A DNA stretch of 64,000 nt. It comes from NORP309 sp964352735. Lineage in GTDB: Bacteria > Pseudomonadota > Gammaproteobacteria > Xanthomonadales > Marinicellaceae. The stretch covers positions 1-64,000 of the forward strand of contig CAYGTC010000001.1 in the NCBI GenBank assembly GCA_964352735.1, read 5' to 3'. The notes below the pieces were generated by a model. The model saw only the letters and a program-made list of their open reading frames with translations, was not told the origin of the DNA and searched no databases. Positions 41,981 through 50,798 of this stretch are shown in pieces. Each line of letters opens with the position of its first letter. The stretch's first letter is position 1. Both the position numbers and the translations under genes were made by a program.

Positions 41981-44770
41981 ATGACAGATAATTACAAAAA
42001 ACTGGATAAAAAAGTAAACGACATCATCAATAATCTGGATGAACTCGATACTTCAGAAATTGAAGACATTGAGCATGATGAAAAAAAAATCACCGACTTT
42101 GCAGATATATTGTCAAAGATATCAAAAAATCCAGATTTAGCCATTGGTACTGAAATTGGACAATGGCAAATTGAAGAAAAGCTGGGTCAAGGTGGCATGT
42201 CGATCGTTTATAAGGTCAAAAGAACGGATAAAGCACTCAATCAATTGGCCGCATTAAAAATCATCCCACAAGCCTTTGCTACCGATCATTTGATCAATAG
42301 GTTTTTACGTGAGCGGCAAATTTTATCTGATCTTAATCATAACAATATTGCAAAATTATACGACGCTGGCATAACAAAACAAGACATCCCCTGGTTTGTT
42401 ATGGAATTGGTTGAAGGCAAAGACATACTGACATATGCCAATGATCATCAATTAAACATTGAACAACGCATCATTTTATTCAATCAAGTCTGTCAAGCCC
42501 TGAGCTATGCCCATGCCCATGGAGTGATTCACAGAGACATCAAACCCAACAATCTCATGGTCAATGATGATGGCGAAATAAAATTATTGGATTTTGGTAT
42601 CGCTTCCGATCAACAACAAAGCTCTTTAACCATGACCGGAGCAGTCATAGGCACTCCGGGGTATATGTCTCCAGAACAGGCCAAAGGCATGACTCACGAA
42701 CTGGACAGGCGCAGCGATATTTTTTCTCTTGGTGTATTATTGTATAAGCTGCTTCAACATAATATGCCTTTTGATGCTGACAGTATTTCAGAGGTGTGTT
42801 ACCGAATCATTCATGATGAACCCACTTTAATGGAAAACAGTATCCCGATAGAACTACAGTCCATCACCTACAAATGTTTGGAAAAGAAAATTGAAAATCG
42901 TTACCCTTCTGTCAAAGAATTAAGTAAAGATCTGTACGCCTATCTGAATGGTGACATCGTTTCTGCAAGAAAGGTGACATTTTGGGGGCGCTTAAAAAAG
43001 AAAATCACCAAATATCCTATGATCAGTGGCCTCATCGCTACAACCTTTGCCACAACATTTTTAGCCATAGGCTATGGTATTTTTCAAAGTTATGAATCAC
43101 TTTACCGAATACAGGCAGCAGAAAAACATTTATCACACGCTCAGGAAATTAAAGCCAAAGTAAGGCGTACTCACATGATGCCCTTGCACAATGTAATCAA
43201 TGAGTATCAAGAGATAAATGATGACATTCTTGAATTGAAAAATGACATTGAATCCAGTCAAACAGACACATCGGGCTTAAGCAGCTTTGCATTGGGTAGT
43301 GCTTATTTATCAATGCGAGAATTCGACTTGGCCTATGAACAATTTAAAGATGCTGAACAAAAGGGCTGGCAATCTCCTGAGCTTTCAAGCGCATTGGGCA
43401 TAACTTTGGCCATGGAATGGGAACTCATTCAAATAAATGCACGAGCAATTTCTGATGAAATTGAGAAACAAAAATTTATTGATCAAAAAACCAAAGATAC
43501 CTTTGAGCCTGCTGTGAATTATTTAAAAGCCGCACAAATTAATGATACACACTCAGATTATTTACTGGCCCTAATGTCTTGGATTGAACAAGACGTACAA
43601 ACATCGATAAAACACATTGAAAATGAAATCATTCAATACCCATGGCACTATGAAGCACACAATTTTGCCGCACGGATCTATGCTCAGGCATTTATAGATG
43701 AGAACAATGAAAATGGCTATCAGTCTGCCAAAAAATTCCTGCAACTGAGTAATGACAGAATGGATCAAGCCATTGCCATTGGAGAATCTGACCCCTTTAA
43801 TTATTCTGAATACTGTGCAAATTTGGGTTTTGAAATACAACTCAAACTCTATTATGACCCTCAATACCTTAATGATATCTTTAACAAGGGGTTGCAAGTC
43901 TGTGAAAGTGCCCTGGCATTGGCCCCAGATCCAAAACCACCAGGCATCTATCAAAACCTTAACTATCTTTATGTCAATAAAGCCGCTTATGAAAAACAAC
44001 TAGAAAATCGCACAATAGATCTTTATAAAAAAGCCTATGAAATCACCAAAAACGGGTTGGCCTTACACCCCAATGATGCCAAATTACTCAAATCAACAGT
44101 CAACCCATTGCGCGCCATTGGCAATTATAATTTTGATCATCAATTGACCGGAGATGACGATCCATCAATTTATTTCAAATCTGCACTTAATAACATCAAC
44201 CGATCACTGGAAATTGACCCAACCAATCGATCTGGGTGGTCTACTTTTGCATCATTACAAAACGATGTTGCCAAATACTATAACAAAATAGGAGATTACC
44301 CACAGGCCTCTCATTATCATCAACAATCTGTGATCAGCCACACCAAAGTCATTGAATTGGGAAATAAAGTCAGTGGCATGGCCAATATAGCCATAAACTA
44401 TGATGACCATGCCAAATTAAAATTTAAAATGGGACTCACAGATGAAGGCATTGCTTTAATTCGTCAAGCTGTCCAGAAAAGCGAGGAGATATTTGCATTC
44501 AATAACGATTACTTTGTTGTTTATACCAATTACCTCGAATTCCAATATAACTTGACTGAAGCCCTATACAAACACAATCAACCTTATCAAATAGAGTTAA
44601 AAGATGGCATCGATTCTGTTAATAAAGGCTGTCAATTAGAAAACCTGAAAACCAATCAAATTAACATGCTGAAAAAATCATTAAACAGATATATTGATGG
44701 AAACTTAGCACAAATACAGGATTTTCAACCGTGCCAGGCATTACTTAATCAATTGTCAAAACAACCATAA
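41981..44770 (+). CDS. membrane Ser/Thr protein kinase with TPR domain
   Basis: A 929-residue Hanks-type kinase. I start at MTDNYKKLDKK, after GGAG; a start 27 nt upstream has no RBS. The N-terminal acidic segment is followed by the kinase: glycine loop KLGQGGMSIVYKV, ATP Lys in AALKIIP, HRDIKPNNLM, DFGIAS and GTPGYMSPEQ. One membrane helix follows near residue 345-365 (PMISGLIATTFATTFLAIGYGIF), then a long helical C-terminal part with TPR-like repeats. It is 134 nt before the ECF sigma factor, so the pair probably forms a phosphorylation-controlled sigma system as in EcfP/PknT (ECF43 group). Confidence 0.92.
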   Translation: MTDNYKKLDKKVNDIINNLDELDTSEIEDIEHDEKKITDFADILSKISKNPDLAIGTEIGQWQIEEKLGQGGMSIVYKVKRTDKALNQLAALKIIPQAFATDHLINRFLRERQILSDLNHNNIAKLYDAGITKQDIPWFVMELVEGKDILTYANDHQLNIEQRIILFNQVCQALSYAHAHGVIHRDIKPNNLMVNDDGEIKLLDFGIASDQQQSSLTMTGAVIGTPGYMSPEQAKGMTHELDRRSDIFSLGVLLYKLLQHNMPFDADSISEVCYRIIHDEPTLMENSIPIELQSITYKCLEKKIENRYPSVKELSKDLYAYLNGDIVSARKVTFWGRLKKKITKYPMISGLIATTFATTFLAIGYGIFQSYESLYRIQAAEKHLSHAQEIKAKVRRTHMMPLHNVINEYQEINDDILELKNDIESSQTDTSGLSSFALGSAYLSMREFDLAYEQFKDAEQKGWQSPELSSALGITLAMEWELIQINARAISDEIEKQKFIDQKTKDTFEPAVNYLKAAQINDTHSDYLLALMSWIEQDVQTSIKHIENEIIQYPWHYEAHNFAARIYAQAFIDENNENGYQSAKKFLQLSNDRMDQAIAIGESDPFNYSEYCANLGFEIQLKLYYDPQYLNDIFNKGLQVCESALALAPDPKPPGIYQNLNYLYVNKAAYEKQLENRTIDLYKKAYEITKNGLALHPNDAKLLKSTVNPLRAIGNYNFDHQLTGDDDPSIYFKSALNNINRSLEIDPTNRSGWSTFASLQNDVAKYYNKIGDYPQASHYHQQSVISHTKVIELGNKVSGMANIAINYDDHAKLKFKMGLTDEGIALIRQAVQKSEEIFAFNNDYFVVYTNYLEFQYNLTEALYKHNQPYQIELKDGIDSVNKGCQLENLKTNQINMLKKSLNRYIDGNLAQIQDFQPCQALLNQLSKQP

Positions 44771-44904
44771 TGTCGAGGATATCATTGAGAACCATAACCA
44801 ATTCACAAAATCTACTGTAAAGTATTCAAATATTATTCAGCAATTATTGAATACAATGGTCAACAACAGATGATTGATAAATTAACAAAGGTAACTTAAA
44901 ATAA

Positions 44905-45477
44905 ATGGGTATGAGTAATAACGCTGAACAAAACAACGCCAAGGAACTGACCATGATGATAGGCAGTGCCTTTGAGGGAGACGCCTCAGCCATGAATAAG
45001 TTAATTGGGGCCATTTACCCCGACTTAAAAATGATTGCCTCAAGAATAAGATACAAGCAATTCAGCGTATCAAGAACAATTGATACCACATCGCTGGTCA
45101 ATGAAGTCTGGTTAAAGTTGAATAAAAACAGTGTTAAAGCAGAGTCACGAAAACATTTTTTCTGTATTGTTGCCAAGGCCATGCGACAAATTCTCATCGA
45201 TTCTGCCAAAAGTAAATTACGCATCAAGCGTTTTCATCACGCTGTTGACATCGATGAATTTGAAATCGAGTCCGAGGACAACGCTCAATGGTTTATCCAA
45301 CTGGATGAGATCATCAATGCCATTGACAAATCTCATCCTCGCATCGCTCAGGTATTTGAGCTCAAATACTTTTTAGGATTAACCATCAGCGAGATTGCTC
45401 ACGAATTAAACTTAAGCGACAGAACCATTAAACGTGATTGGTTAATAGCAAAGAAAACAGTGGAAAAGCTGATGTAA
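44905..45477 (+). CDS. ECF sigma factor, kinase-associated type
   Basis: A 190-residue sigma-70 family protein of the ECF class resembling TIGR02999/ECF43. Region 2 has SRTIDTTSLVNEVWLKLNK, in which the acidic DAED motif of ordinary ECFs is replaced by DTTS. Region 4 (HPRIAQVFELKYFLGLTISEIAHELNLSDRTIKRDWLIAKK) is a full helix-turn-helix. No anti-sigma gene is near; a Ser/Thr kinase is just upstream in the same orientation. It probably needs threonine phosphorylation for core binding. A Met at codon 3 is an alternative start. Confidence 0.9.
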   Translation: MGMSNNAEQNNAKELTMMIGSAFEGDASAMNKLIGAIYPDLKMIASRIRYKQFSVSRTIDTTSLVNEVWLKLNKNSVKAESRKHFFCIVAKAMRQILIDSAKSKLRIKRFHHAVDIDEFEIESEDNAQWFIQLDEIINAIDKSHPRIAQVFELKYFLGLTISEIAHELNLSDRTIKRDWLIAKKTVEKLM

Positions 45478-45500
45478 GATGAATCAATCAGAGGTTTTAG

Positions 45501-46136
45501 TTAGCTTCTTGTCAAAGTTTGAGGAAGCAAAGCTTCAATCTTTTTCATCACATCCAAACGATCTATCAAATCACTGACATAATCGAGTCGATCTGACTCA
45601 ATAACCATGACAGGACTCAAGTTATAATTATCAATCCATTGCTCATACAAGCGATCCAGGCGCTTTAAATATGACAAAGGGATATCTTGTTCCATCACTC
45701 TGCCTCGTATTTTAATGCGTTTTCTGATGGTTTTTATTGAACATTTCAAATAGATCATCAAGTCTGGCGGCTTGATAGATGCAGTAATGCTGTGATAAAA
45801 GCCACGATATGTTTGCCAATCCCTTTCACTGATCAACTTCATTTCATGCAAAGCTGTGGCAAATATTTCAACATCTTCAAAGATGGTTCTGTCTTGCACC
45901 ACAACACCAACAGTTTCATCAACTTTTTGGTGAATTCGGAATTTATTACTGAGAAAATACAGTTGCGAATGAAATCCCCACTGTTTCATGTCCTTATAAA
46001 AATCCTCCAAATACGGATTCTCATCATTGGGCTCATAAAACGGTGTGATGTTATAAGTTGATGTTAAAAATTCAACAAGCGATGTTTTACCAGCTCCAAT
46101 GTTTCCAGCAATAGCTATGGTACGCTTGTTGTTCAT
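45501..46136 (-). CDS. deoxynucleoside kinase (dNK family)
   Basis: A 211-residue P-loop kinase that phosphorylates deoxynucleosides for salvage. Walker A is AGNIGAGKTSLVEF (residues 10-23). The EPNDENPYLEDFYKD motif binds the deoxyribose; QDRTIFEDVEIFA is the DRS-type site and IKIRGRVMEQDIP the LID Arg region. It may act on deoxyadenosine or deoxyguanosine; specificity cannot be read. It overlaps the M61 peptidase by 4 nt, probably co-transcribed after it. Confidence 0.88.
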   Translation of the reverse strand: MNNKRTIAIAGNIGAGKTSLVEFLTSTYNITPFYEPNDENPYLEDFYKDMKQWGFHSQLYFLSNKFRIHQKVDETVGVVVQDRTIFEDVEIFATALHEMKLISERDWQTYRGFYHSITASIKPPDLMIYLKCSIKTIRKRIKIRGRVMEQDIPLSYLKRLDRLYEQWIDNYNLSPVMVIESDRLDYVSDLIDRLDVMKKIEALLPQTLTRS

Positions 46137-47950
46137 TTATCCTTAAAACTGTCATCAAAATCTTGTTTCAACCATGCTTTAAAGCGTTTTTTCTGTTTTT
46201 TAGTTGGAGATTTAAGGGCAATAATTTTCAATTTATCTCGCGGTGCCTTGATCGGTTTAATTGTGGTTGTTCTTAACAGTCCATCATGAAAGTAATGCAC
46301 TTCATAAGTTTTATCAATCAACAGGTTTTCCATGTGTGTTTTTAAATTCTTTTTATTAACCAGCATACCATTGATCGCCACGACTTTATCACCAACTGTC
46401 AAACCAGCTTGCCAAGCTGGGCCATCAGTATCAACGATACTGACCTCAATTAATGCATCCGCCAGTGGCTTTAACACCATACCTAAAGAAGCTTTTTCCT
46501 TTTCATCATCATCTTTGTCTTCATTGGCTTCATCATCTATTTGTAATCCATAAAAAGCCAAGAGTGCTTTAAAATCAATATCTTTAGTTCCTGCAACATA
46601 ATTATTCCAAAAATCACTGAAGTCTTGATTGGTAAGGCTCTTCAATATTCTCAATACATCACTTTTGGTATAACCATGTGCACTATTAGCATATTGCTCA
46701 TAAAGTGATTGACTCAAATCATCGATGCTTTTTTTATCTCCAGTAACTCGCCTGATCTCTTTGTCCAGTAACCATGACACCAATGACCCTTTTAAATAGA
46801 TACTCACAGTGGTATTGTGACTGCGATTGGCATCATTAACAAGCCATGTATCAAAGCTGGATTGTGCCAGGTTCATGACTTTTCGACCAGGTTTATGGAT
46901 ATATTTATTGATATCTTCAGCCATGTTTTCTAAGTATTGTTCAACACTGAAAACTCCAGATCGTACATTCAATAAATTATCATAATAACTGGTCTTGCCT
47001 TCTGCCATCCAAAACAAATCCGAATAATTTTCATGATTGTAATCATAAGGCGTAATGCCTGAAGGGCGATAGGATTTCACATTCCAAGTGTGGACAAACT
47101 CATGCGCAGTGGTGGCAATCACTTTGCGGTATTTTTTTGCTGGATAAAAACCAAATCGATCAGCCTGAATGATGGTTGAATTGACATGTTCTGTTGCTCC
47201 ACGCAAATTATCCCCGACATGATACATGTAAACATAGCGCGTAAATGGGAAAGTTTTCCAAATGTCTTTGGCAGCATAATGCAATTTCTCTATGTCCTTT
47301 TTAAGCACATTCATATCATAATTGCCCTCACCCCAAATCACTATTTCATAGGTTTGTTGCTCAACTGTCATCACATCATATTGATGAATGCCAGATTCAA
47401 TCGGAGAGTCGACCAATTGATCATAATTATCTGCAGAAAATTTATGTGTGCCAAGGCGACCCATGCCTGAGACTGAGCGCCATTGGTCAGGCACATTCAG
47501 TTCAACTGTTAAAGGTTTATCCCTTTGCGATTCACTGTAAATAAAAACTCCTGATGCATCCAAAAAGGCGTGTGTAGCATCGATATGACTGACCCGAGTT
47601 CTCAAATCATTGGCGTAGATTTGATATTTCACTTTAACCACACCAGGTGTATTGACAAAAATTCTCCAAGTATTCTTATCGTCCTTATGCCAAGTTAAAG
47701 CCTTACCTTGTGCATCATGTGCATTGAAAGCCCTAATATTTTTACTCAAATCCAATATTTGATATTTACCACTGCGCCACACAGGTAATTTCACATTAAA
47801 AGCTTTGGTCTGTACGTCATGGAAAACCACCTGAACTTCAGCCAAATGGTGGCTGGCTTCGGTTACTGTTAATTGGTAATCAACTGGAGCAGCTTTAACA
47901 GGAGAAAACAAAAATAAAATCAGAAGAACAGAAAGAGGAAAAATTTTCAT
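46133..47950 (-). CDS. M61 family metallopeptidase with PDZ domain
   Basis: A 605-residue exported zinc peptidase of the glycyl-aminopeptidase (M61) family. I start at MKIFPLSVLLILFLF, a signal peptide ending VKA-AP; a start 9 nt upstream is possible. The zinc site HEFVHTW appears at about residue 280 and the third ligand Glu should be in the MAEGKTSYYDNLL stretch. A C-terminal PDZ domain (VDTDGPAWQAGLTVGDKVVAINGMLV) follows. It acts in the periplasm or at the cell surface. The dNK gene overlaps its end by 4 nt. Confidence 0.92.
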   Translation of the reverse strand: MKIFPLSVLLILFLFSPVKAAPVDYQLTVTEASHHLAEVQVVFHDVQTKAFNVKLPVWRSGKYQILDLSKNIRAFNAHDAQGKALTWHKDDKNTWRIFVNTPGVVKVKYQIYANDLRTRVSHIDATHAFLDASGVFIYSESQRDKPLTVELNVPDQWRSVSGMGRLGTHKFSADNYDQLVDSPIESGIHQYDVMTVEQQTYEIVIWGEGNYDMNVLKKDIEKLHYAAKDIWKTFPFTRYVYMYHVGDNLRGATEHVNSTIIQADRFGFYPAKKYRKVIATTAHEFVHTWNVKSYRPSGITPYDYNHENYSDLFWMAEGKTSYYDNLLNVRSGVFSVEQYLENMAEDINKYIHKPGRKVMNLAQSSFDTWLVNDANRSHNTTVSIYLKGSLVSWLLDKEIRRVTGDKKSIDDLSQSLYEQYANSAHGYTKSDVLRILKSLTNQDFSDFWNNYVAGTKDIDFKALLAFYGLQIDDEANEDKDDDEKEKASLGMVLKPLADALIEVSIVDTDGPAWQAGLTVGDKVVAINGMLVNKKNLKTHMENLLIDKTYEVHYFHDGLLRTTTIKPIKAPRDKLKIIALKSPTKKQKKRFKAWLKQDFDDSFKDK

Positions 47951-48575
47951 AATTAGCATTGTTGATGATCAAAAGGATCATAACAAATCACACACAACAA
48001 AACAATGATCATTCTCTAAGGCATCTATTAAGGATTTAGTTTTTAAATTTTATTTCAAGATCCCTTTGAAGAAATGTCACTTTTATCTTTTACATCCTTG
48101 TTATTGGCACTTGTGCAGTCCACCAAAAAACAATAGTTCAGTCCCCTCTATAGTTCAAGTGTAGACACTATTCGCTGAGGAAAAAGGCTTTAGTTTATAT
48201 CAATTAATAATGAATCATAAAGTATTCAAGAAGCGATTGATAAGTACACACTTCGTTACTTTCAGAGCTAAGAAACTGAGATAAACACCTCCTGGATATG
48301 ATGTTTTTGACTGATGTATCTTCTGAAGTGTATTTAAAAATATTTTGATTGATGGGAAATATTTAATACTTCAAACAAGGCTTAAGAATAATGGTCAAAG
48401 CAATAGGTGATAATAGAATTATGACATTACTTTATTCAGTGGGACTGAAATTTTAGCATTTAGGACATGCTATTGATTAATATTTATTCAGTACATACTA
48501 TCAGTGGGGAGCTATAGCCATGAGCAATTAAATCATTGCACAGAGTTCCGATTTAATACTGGCTCAATTGGTAGA
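47951..48575. other. non-coding or decayed region
   Basis: About 625 bases between the M61 peptidase start and the following small ORF. It has many stops in all frames, with short readable stretches (for example SSDLILAQLVDISI around 48545) that could be gene remnants. I see no tRNA, terminator or repeat of note. Confidence 0.35.
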
Positions 48576-48643
48576 CATATCAATTTGACACTATAACTTT
48601 AAAAACCAATCAAGGCATTGAAAAGAGCAAAAATAATTCGGTT

Positions 48644-49168
48644 ATGGTAAATAATGCTTCACAATTCAGATACCATAAATTTTTTAAATCTGAAAAATCA
48701 GGTGACTTTATAAGCTTTGTTTCTGTGGTCACTAAAAACATAAAAGGTAACGAGTCAAAAGTTGAATTAGTGATTACAACTAAATCTGGTCAAATTATTA
48801 TCAATGAAAGCAACAGTACCATAATTGGTGATAATCGCTATGAACAATTTAACATGAAAGAATTTGGTTCAGTTACCAATCGTCAGGTGTTTTTTAGTGA
48901 TTTGATTTTTCAAGAATACTCAGATCTTCAATTCCCAAATGGCATTGATACCCAAGAAAAAATCTTTGAAAAATTCAATACAATCATCAATTCACTGAAA
49001 GAAAACTCAAAAGACTTAGATGACTGTTCAAACCTTGAATCTGCGTTAGATCAAGCTTTTGCCATTTATGGTCAAATGATAGCAAGTGGTAACCCAAATG
49101 CTGAAGCTTTCTTTAATTTGGTCATTATTCCATTATTAGCAGAAAGTGCTTACATTTGTTCAGAATAA
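48644..49168 (+). CDS. hypothetical protein, possibly 5'-truncated
   Basis: A 174-residue soluble-looking protein with no signal peptide. It is beta-rich at first (FISFVSVVTK, SKVELVITTKSGQIIINES), then helical, with two cysteines in the C-terminal half. The reading frame is open upstream to 48579 (QFDTITLKTNQGIEKSKN), but there is no start codon with an RBS in that stretch, and none before 48644 either. So the gene may have lost its 5' end in the decayed region. I recognise no family. Confidence 0.45.
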   Translation: MVNNASQFRYHKFFKSEKSGDFISFVSVVTKNIKGNESKVELVITTKSGQIIINESNSTIIGDNRYEQFNMKEFGSVTNRQVFFSDLIFQEYSDLQFPNGIDTQEKIFEKFNTIINSLKENSKDLDDCSNLESALDQAFAIYGQMIASGNPNAEAFFNLVIIPLLAESAYICSE

Positions 49169-49544
49169 TTAATGCAATAAATGTAAATCATACATAGAGT
49201 CCACTTCATTTGCTGTTGTGGACTTTAACAACTGAGCAAAAATACTTGACGATTACAGTCCAGCATTGGTGCGTATGACTTAACAGGCATATCAACTGTA
49301 TGAGAAATGCACAGAACCATCGACATATTTTCCTTTATTAATTGCCGTATGCCTATTGGACAATGTGATGGAAGAATCTTTACCCCATTAAACTACGATC
49401 GTATTGAAAATTGACTTGTCCTGATTTTGTTTGTTCTCTTCTAATTTAGCTGGCCTCTTATTATTCCTGCTTAAAAAATATTGAATAAAATGTTCGGATT
49501 ACAGAATAAATACTGTTTATATGTTTTTAATCCGAGATTTAATC
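49169..49544. other. non-coding region before the beta-helix gene
   Basis: 376 bases with no convincing ORF. A few 15-20 codon stretches on the minus strand (FQYDRSLMG-like) might be gene remnants. Should contain the promoter of the beta-helix gene. Confidence 0.35.
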
Positions 49545-49901
49545 ATGAAAAAAAGTAGCGTGCTTTGTTTGAGTATTTTTTTATTAACCAGTACTACTGA
49601 TGTTTTTGCTAAAAATTATTGTGTTACTAACAGTGCAGAATTTCAATCTGCCTTGCACCAAGCCACAGATAATTTTGCTGAGCCCAATGAAATAAGATTA
49701 GCCTCAGGCAATTACCCTTCTCCTGAGGGAGGTTTTAGATACAAAGCTTTGTACATTAACCTTTCTAAATCCATTAAAATTTCTGGTGGATGGCGTTCTT
49801 TCAGAGGGGTGCCTTGTGCACAACAATTCACCACCACTTTAGATGGCAACGAACAAAACAGTATTTTACACATCTCTCAAGGAGATTGGGCTGATGTATA
49901 G
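49545..49901 (+). pseudogene. secreted right-handed beta-helix protein, 5' part (amber stop)
   Basis: First 118 residues of an exported protein, starting at MKKSSVLCLSIFLL, with a signal peptide ending VFAKN. The sequence NYCVTNSAEFQSALHQATDN and KSIKISGGWRSF matches the opening of parallel beta-helix/CSLREA-like secreted proteins. The frame stops at TAG (49899-49901) in HISQGDWADV-stop. The same frame continues straight on after it (ISDLTFING), so the full protein would have been about 353 residues. CAG to TAG would explain it. Confidence 0.72.
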
Positions 49902-50606
49902 ATCAGTGATTTGACTTTTATTAATGGCTATGTGGGAGGCACAGAAATAGCCAGCGCATTGAATATCAATAATCCAAAAAAATATGGTGAAGTTTTTGTG
50001 ACTAAGAACGCTTTTATTGTCAACCGTGCTTTTTCAGCAGCAGCGCTGTCGATTGGTGATGTCAAAAAAGTCACTGTCAGAAACAATTTGTTTTTGGGTA
50101 ACAAAACGACATCTGGCCCTAACATCAGCCTTGGACAAAGCAATCAAACTGGCATCTATTTTATCAACAATACCGTCTATCAAAATGGTAGTGCGTTGAA
50201 CAGCGCTAATTTTTCTACAGGTCTTTCTCTGTATGTTTCTGGCAGTTCAAAAGCTTTAATTGCAAATAATATTTTATGGGGCAATGACTCTAACGACTTA
50301 AGAATTTCAGGCAATGGTTACACCTATTTGCACAACAATGACATCGGTTCATATACAGGCAATGCTGACAGTGAAATAAATAATATATCAGTCAACCCTG
50401 GCTTTGCGCCGTTTTATTTCTTTAAATATATTTTATCTGGTAACTCACCTCTCATTGATCAAGGCAAAAACCCTCCCCCATATCTGTACCCACCATCGTT
50501 TATTAACAATTGGTCTGCTGGTCATACTGATATAGAAGGCAATTCACGAATCACTGGTGACAAAATTGATATGGGGGTATTTGAATACTCTGCTCCTAGA
50601 CAATAA
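49902..50606 (+). pseudogene. secreted right-handed beta-helix protein, 3' part
   Basis: Same frame as the preceding fragment, without its own RBS. About 234 residues with beta-helix repeats (VFVTKNAFIVNRAFSAAALSI, VRNNLFLGNKTTSG, TGIYFINNTVYQNGSA, ALIANNILWGNDSN), then a C-terminal ...NPGFAPF, IDQGKNPPPY and DIEGNSRITGDKIDMGVFEY block that is typical of the end of choice-of-anchor Q/CSLREA-type proteins. Reading through the amber codon joins the two parts. The function of these beta-helix proteins is usually binding or cleaving of surface polysaccharide; not known here. Confidence 0.72.
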
Positions 50607-50637
50607 CCATACAGTATAAAAACTATGCTTTATATTA

Positions 50638-50707
50638 TTAACCCGACACCATGATAGATTGTATTCAGGATAACAAGAAAAAGGTATCTATACTGCTGTC
50701 GGGTTAA
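50638..50707. repeat. 70-bp inverted-repeat element
   Basis: TTAACCCGACA and TGTCGGGTTAA, perfect 11-bp arms with a 48-nt A-rich loop. It lies between the beta-helix gene and the FG-GAP gene. It might be a weak terminator/attenuator or a tiny mobile palindrome; there is no U-run after it. Confidence 0.5.
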
Positions 50708-50798
50708 TACATGGTTCTTAATCTTTTTTACAATTAAATGTTCGGTTTTGGCCATCGACTTCATTTATAAAAGCAATACAAATGAAAGTGGGTGAACA

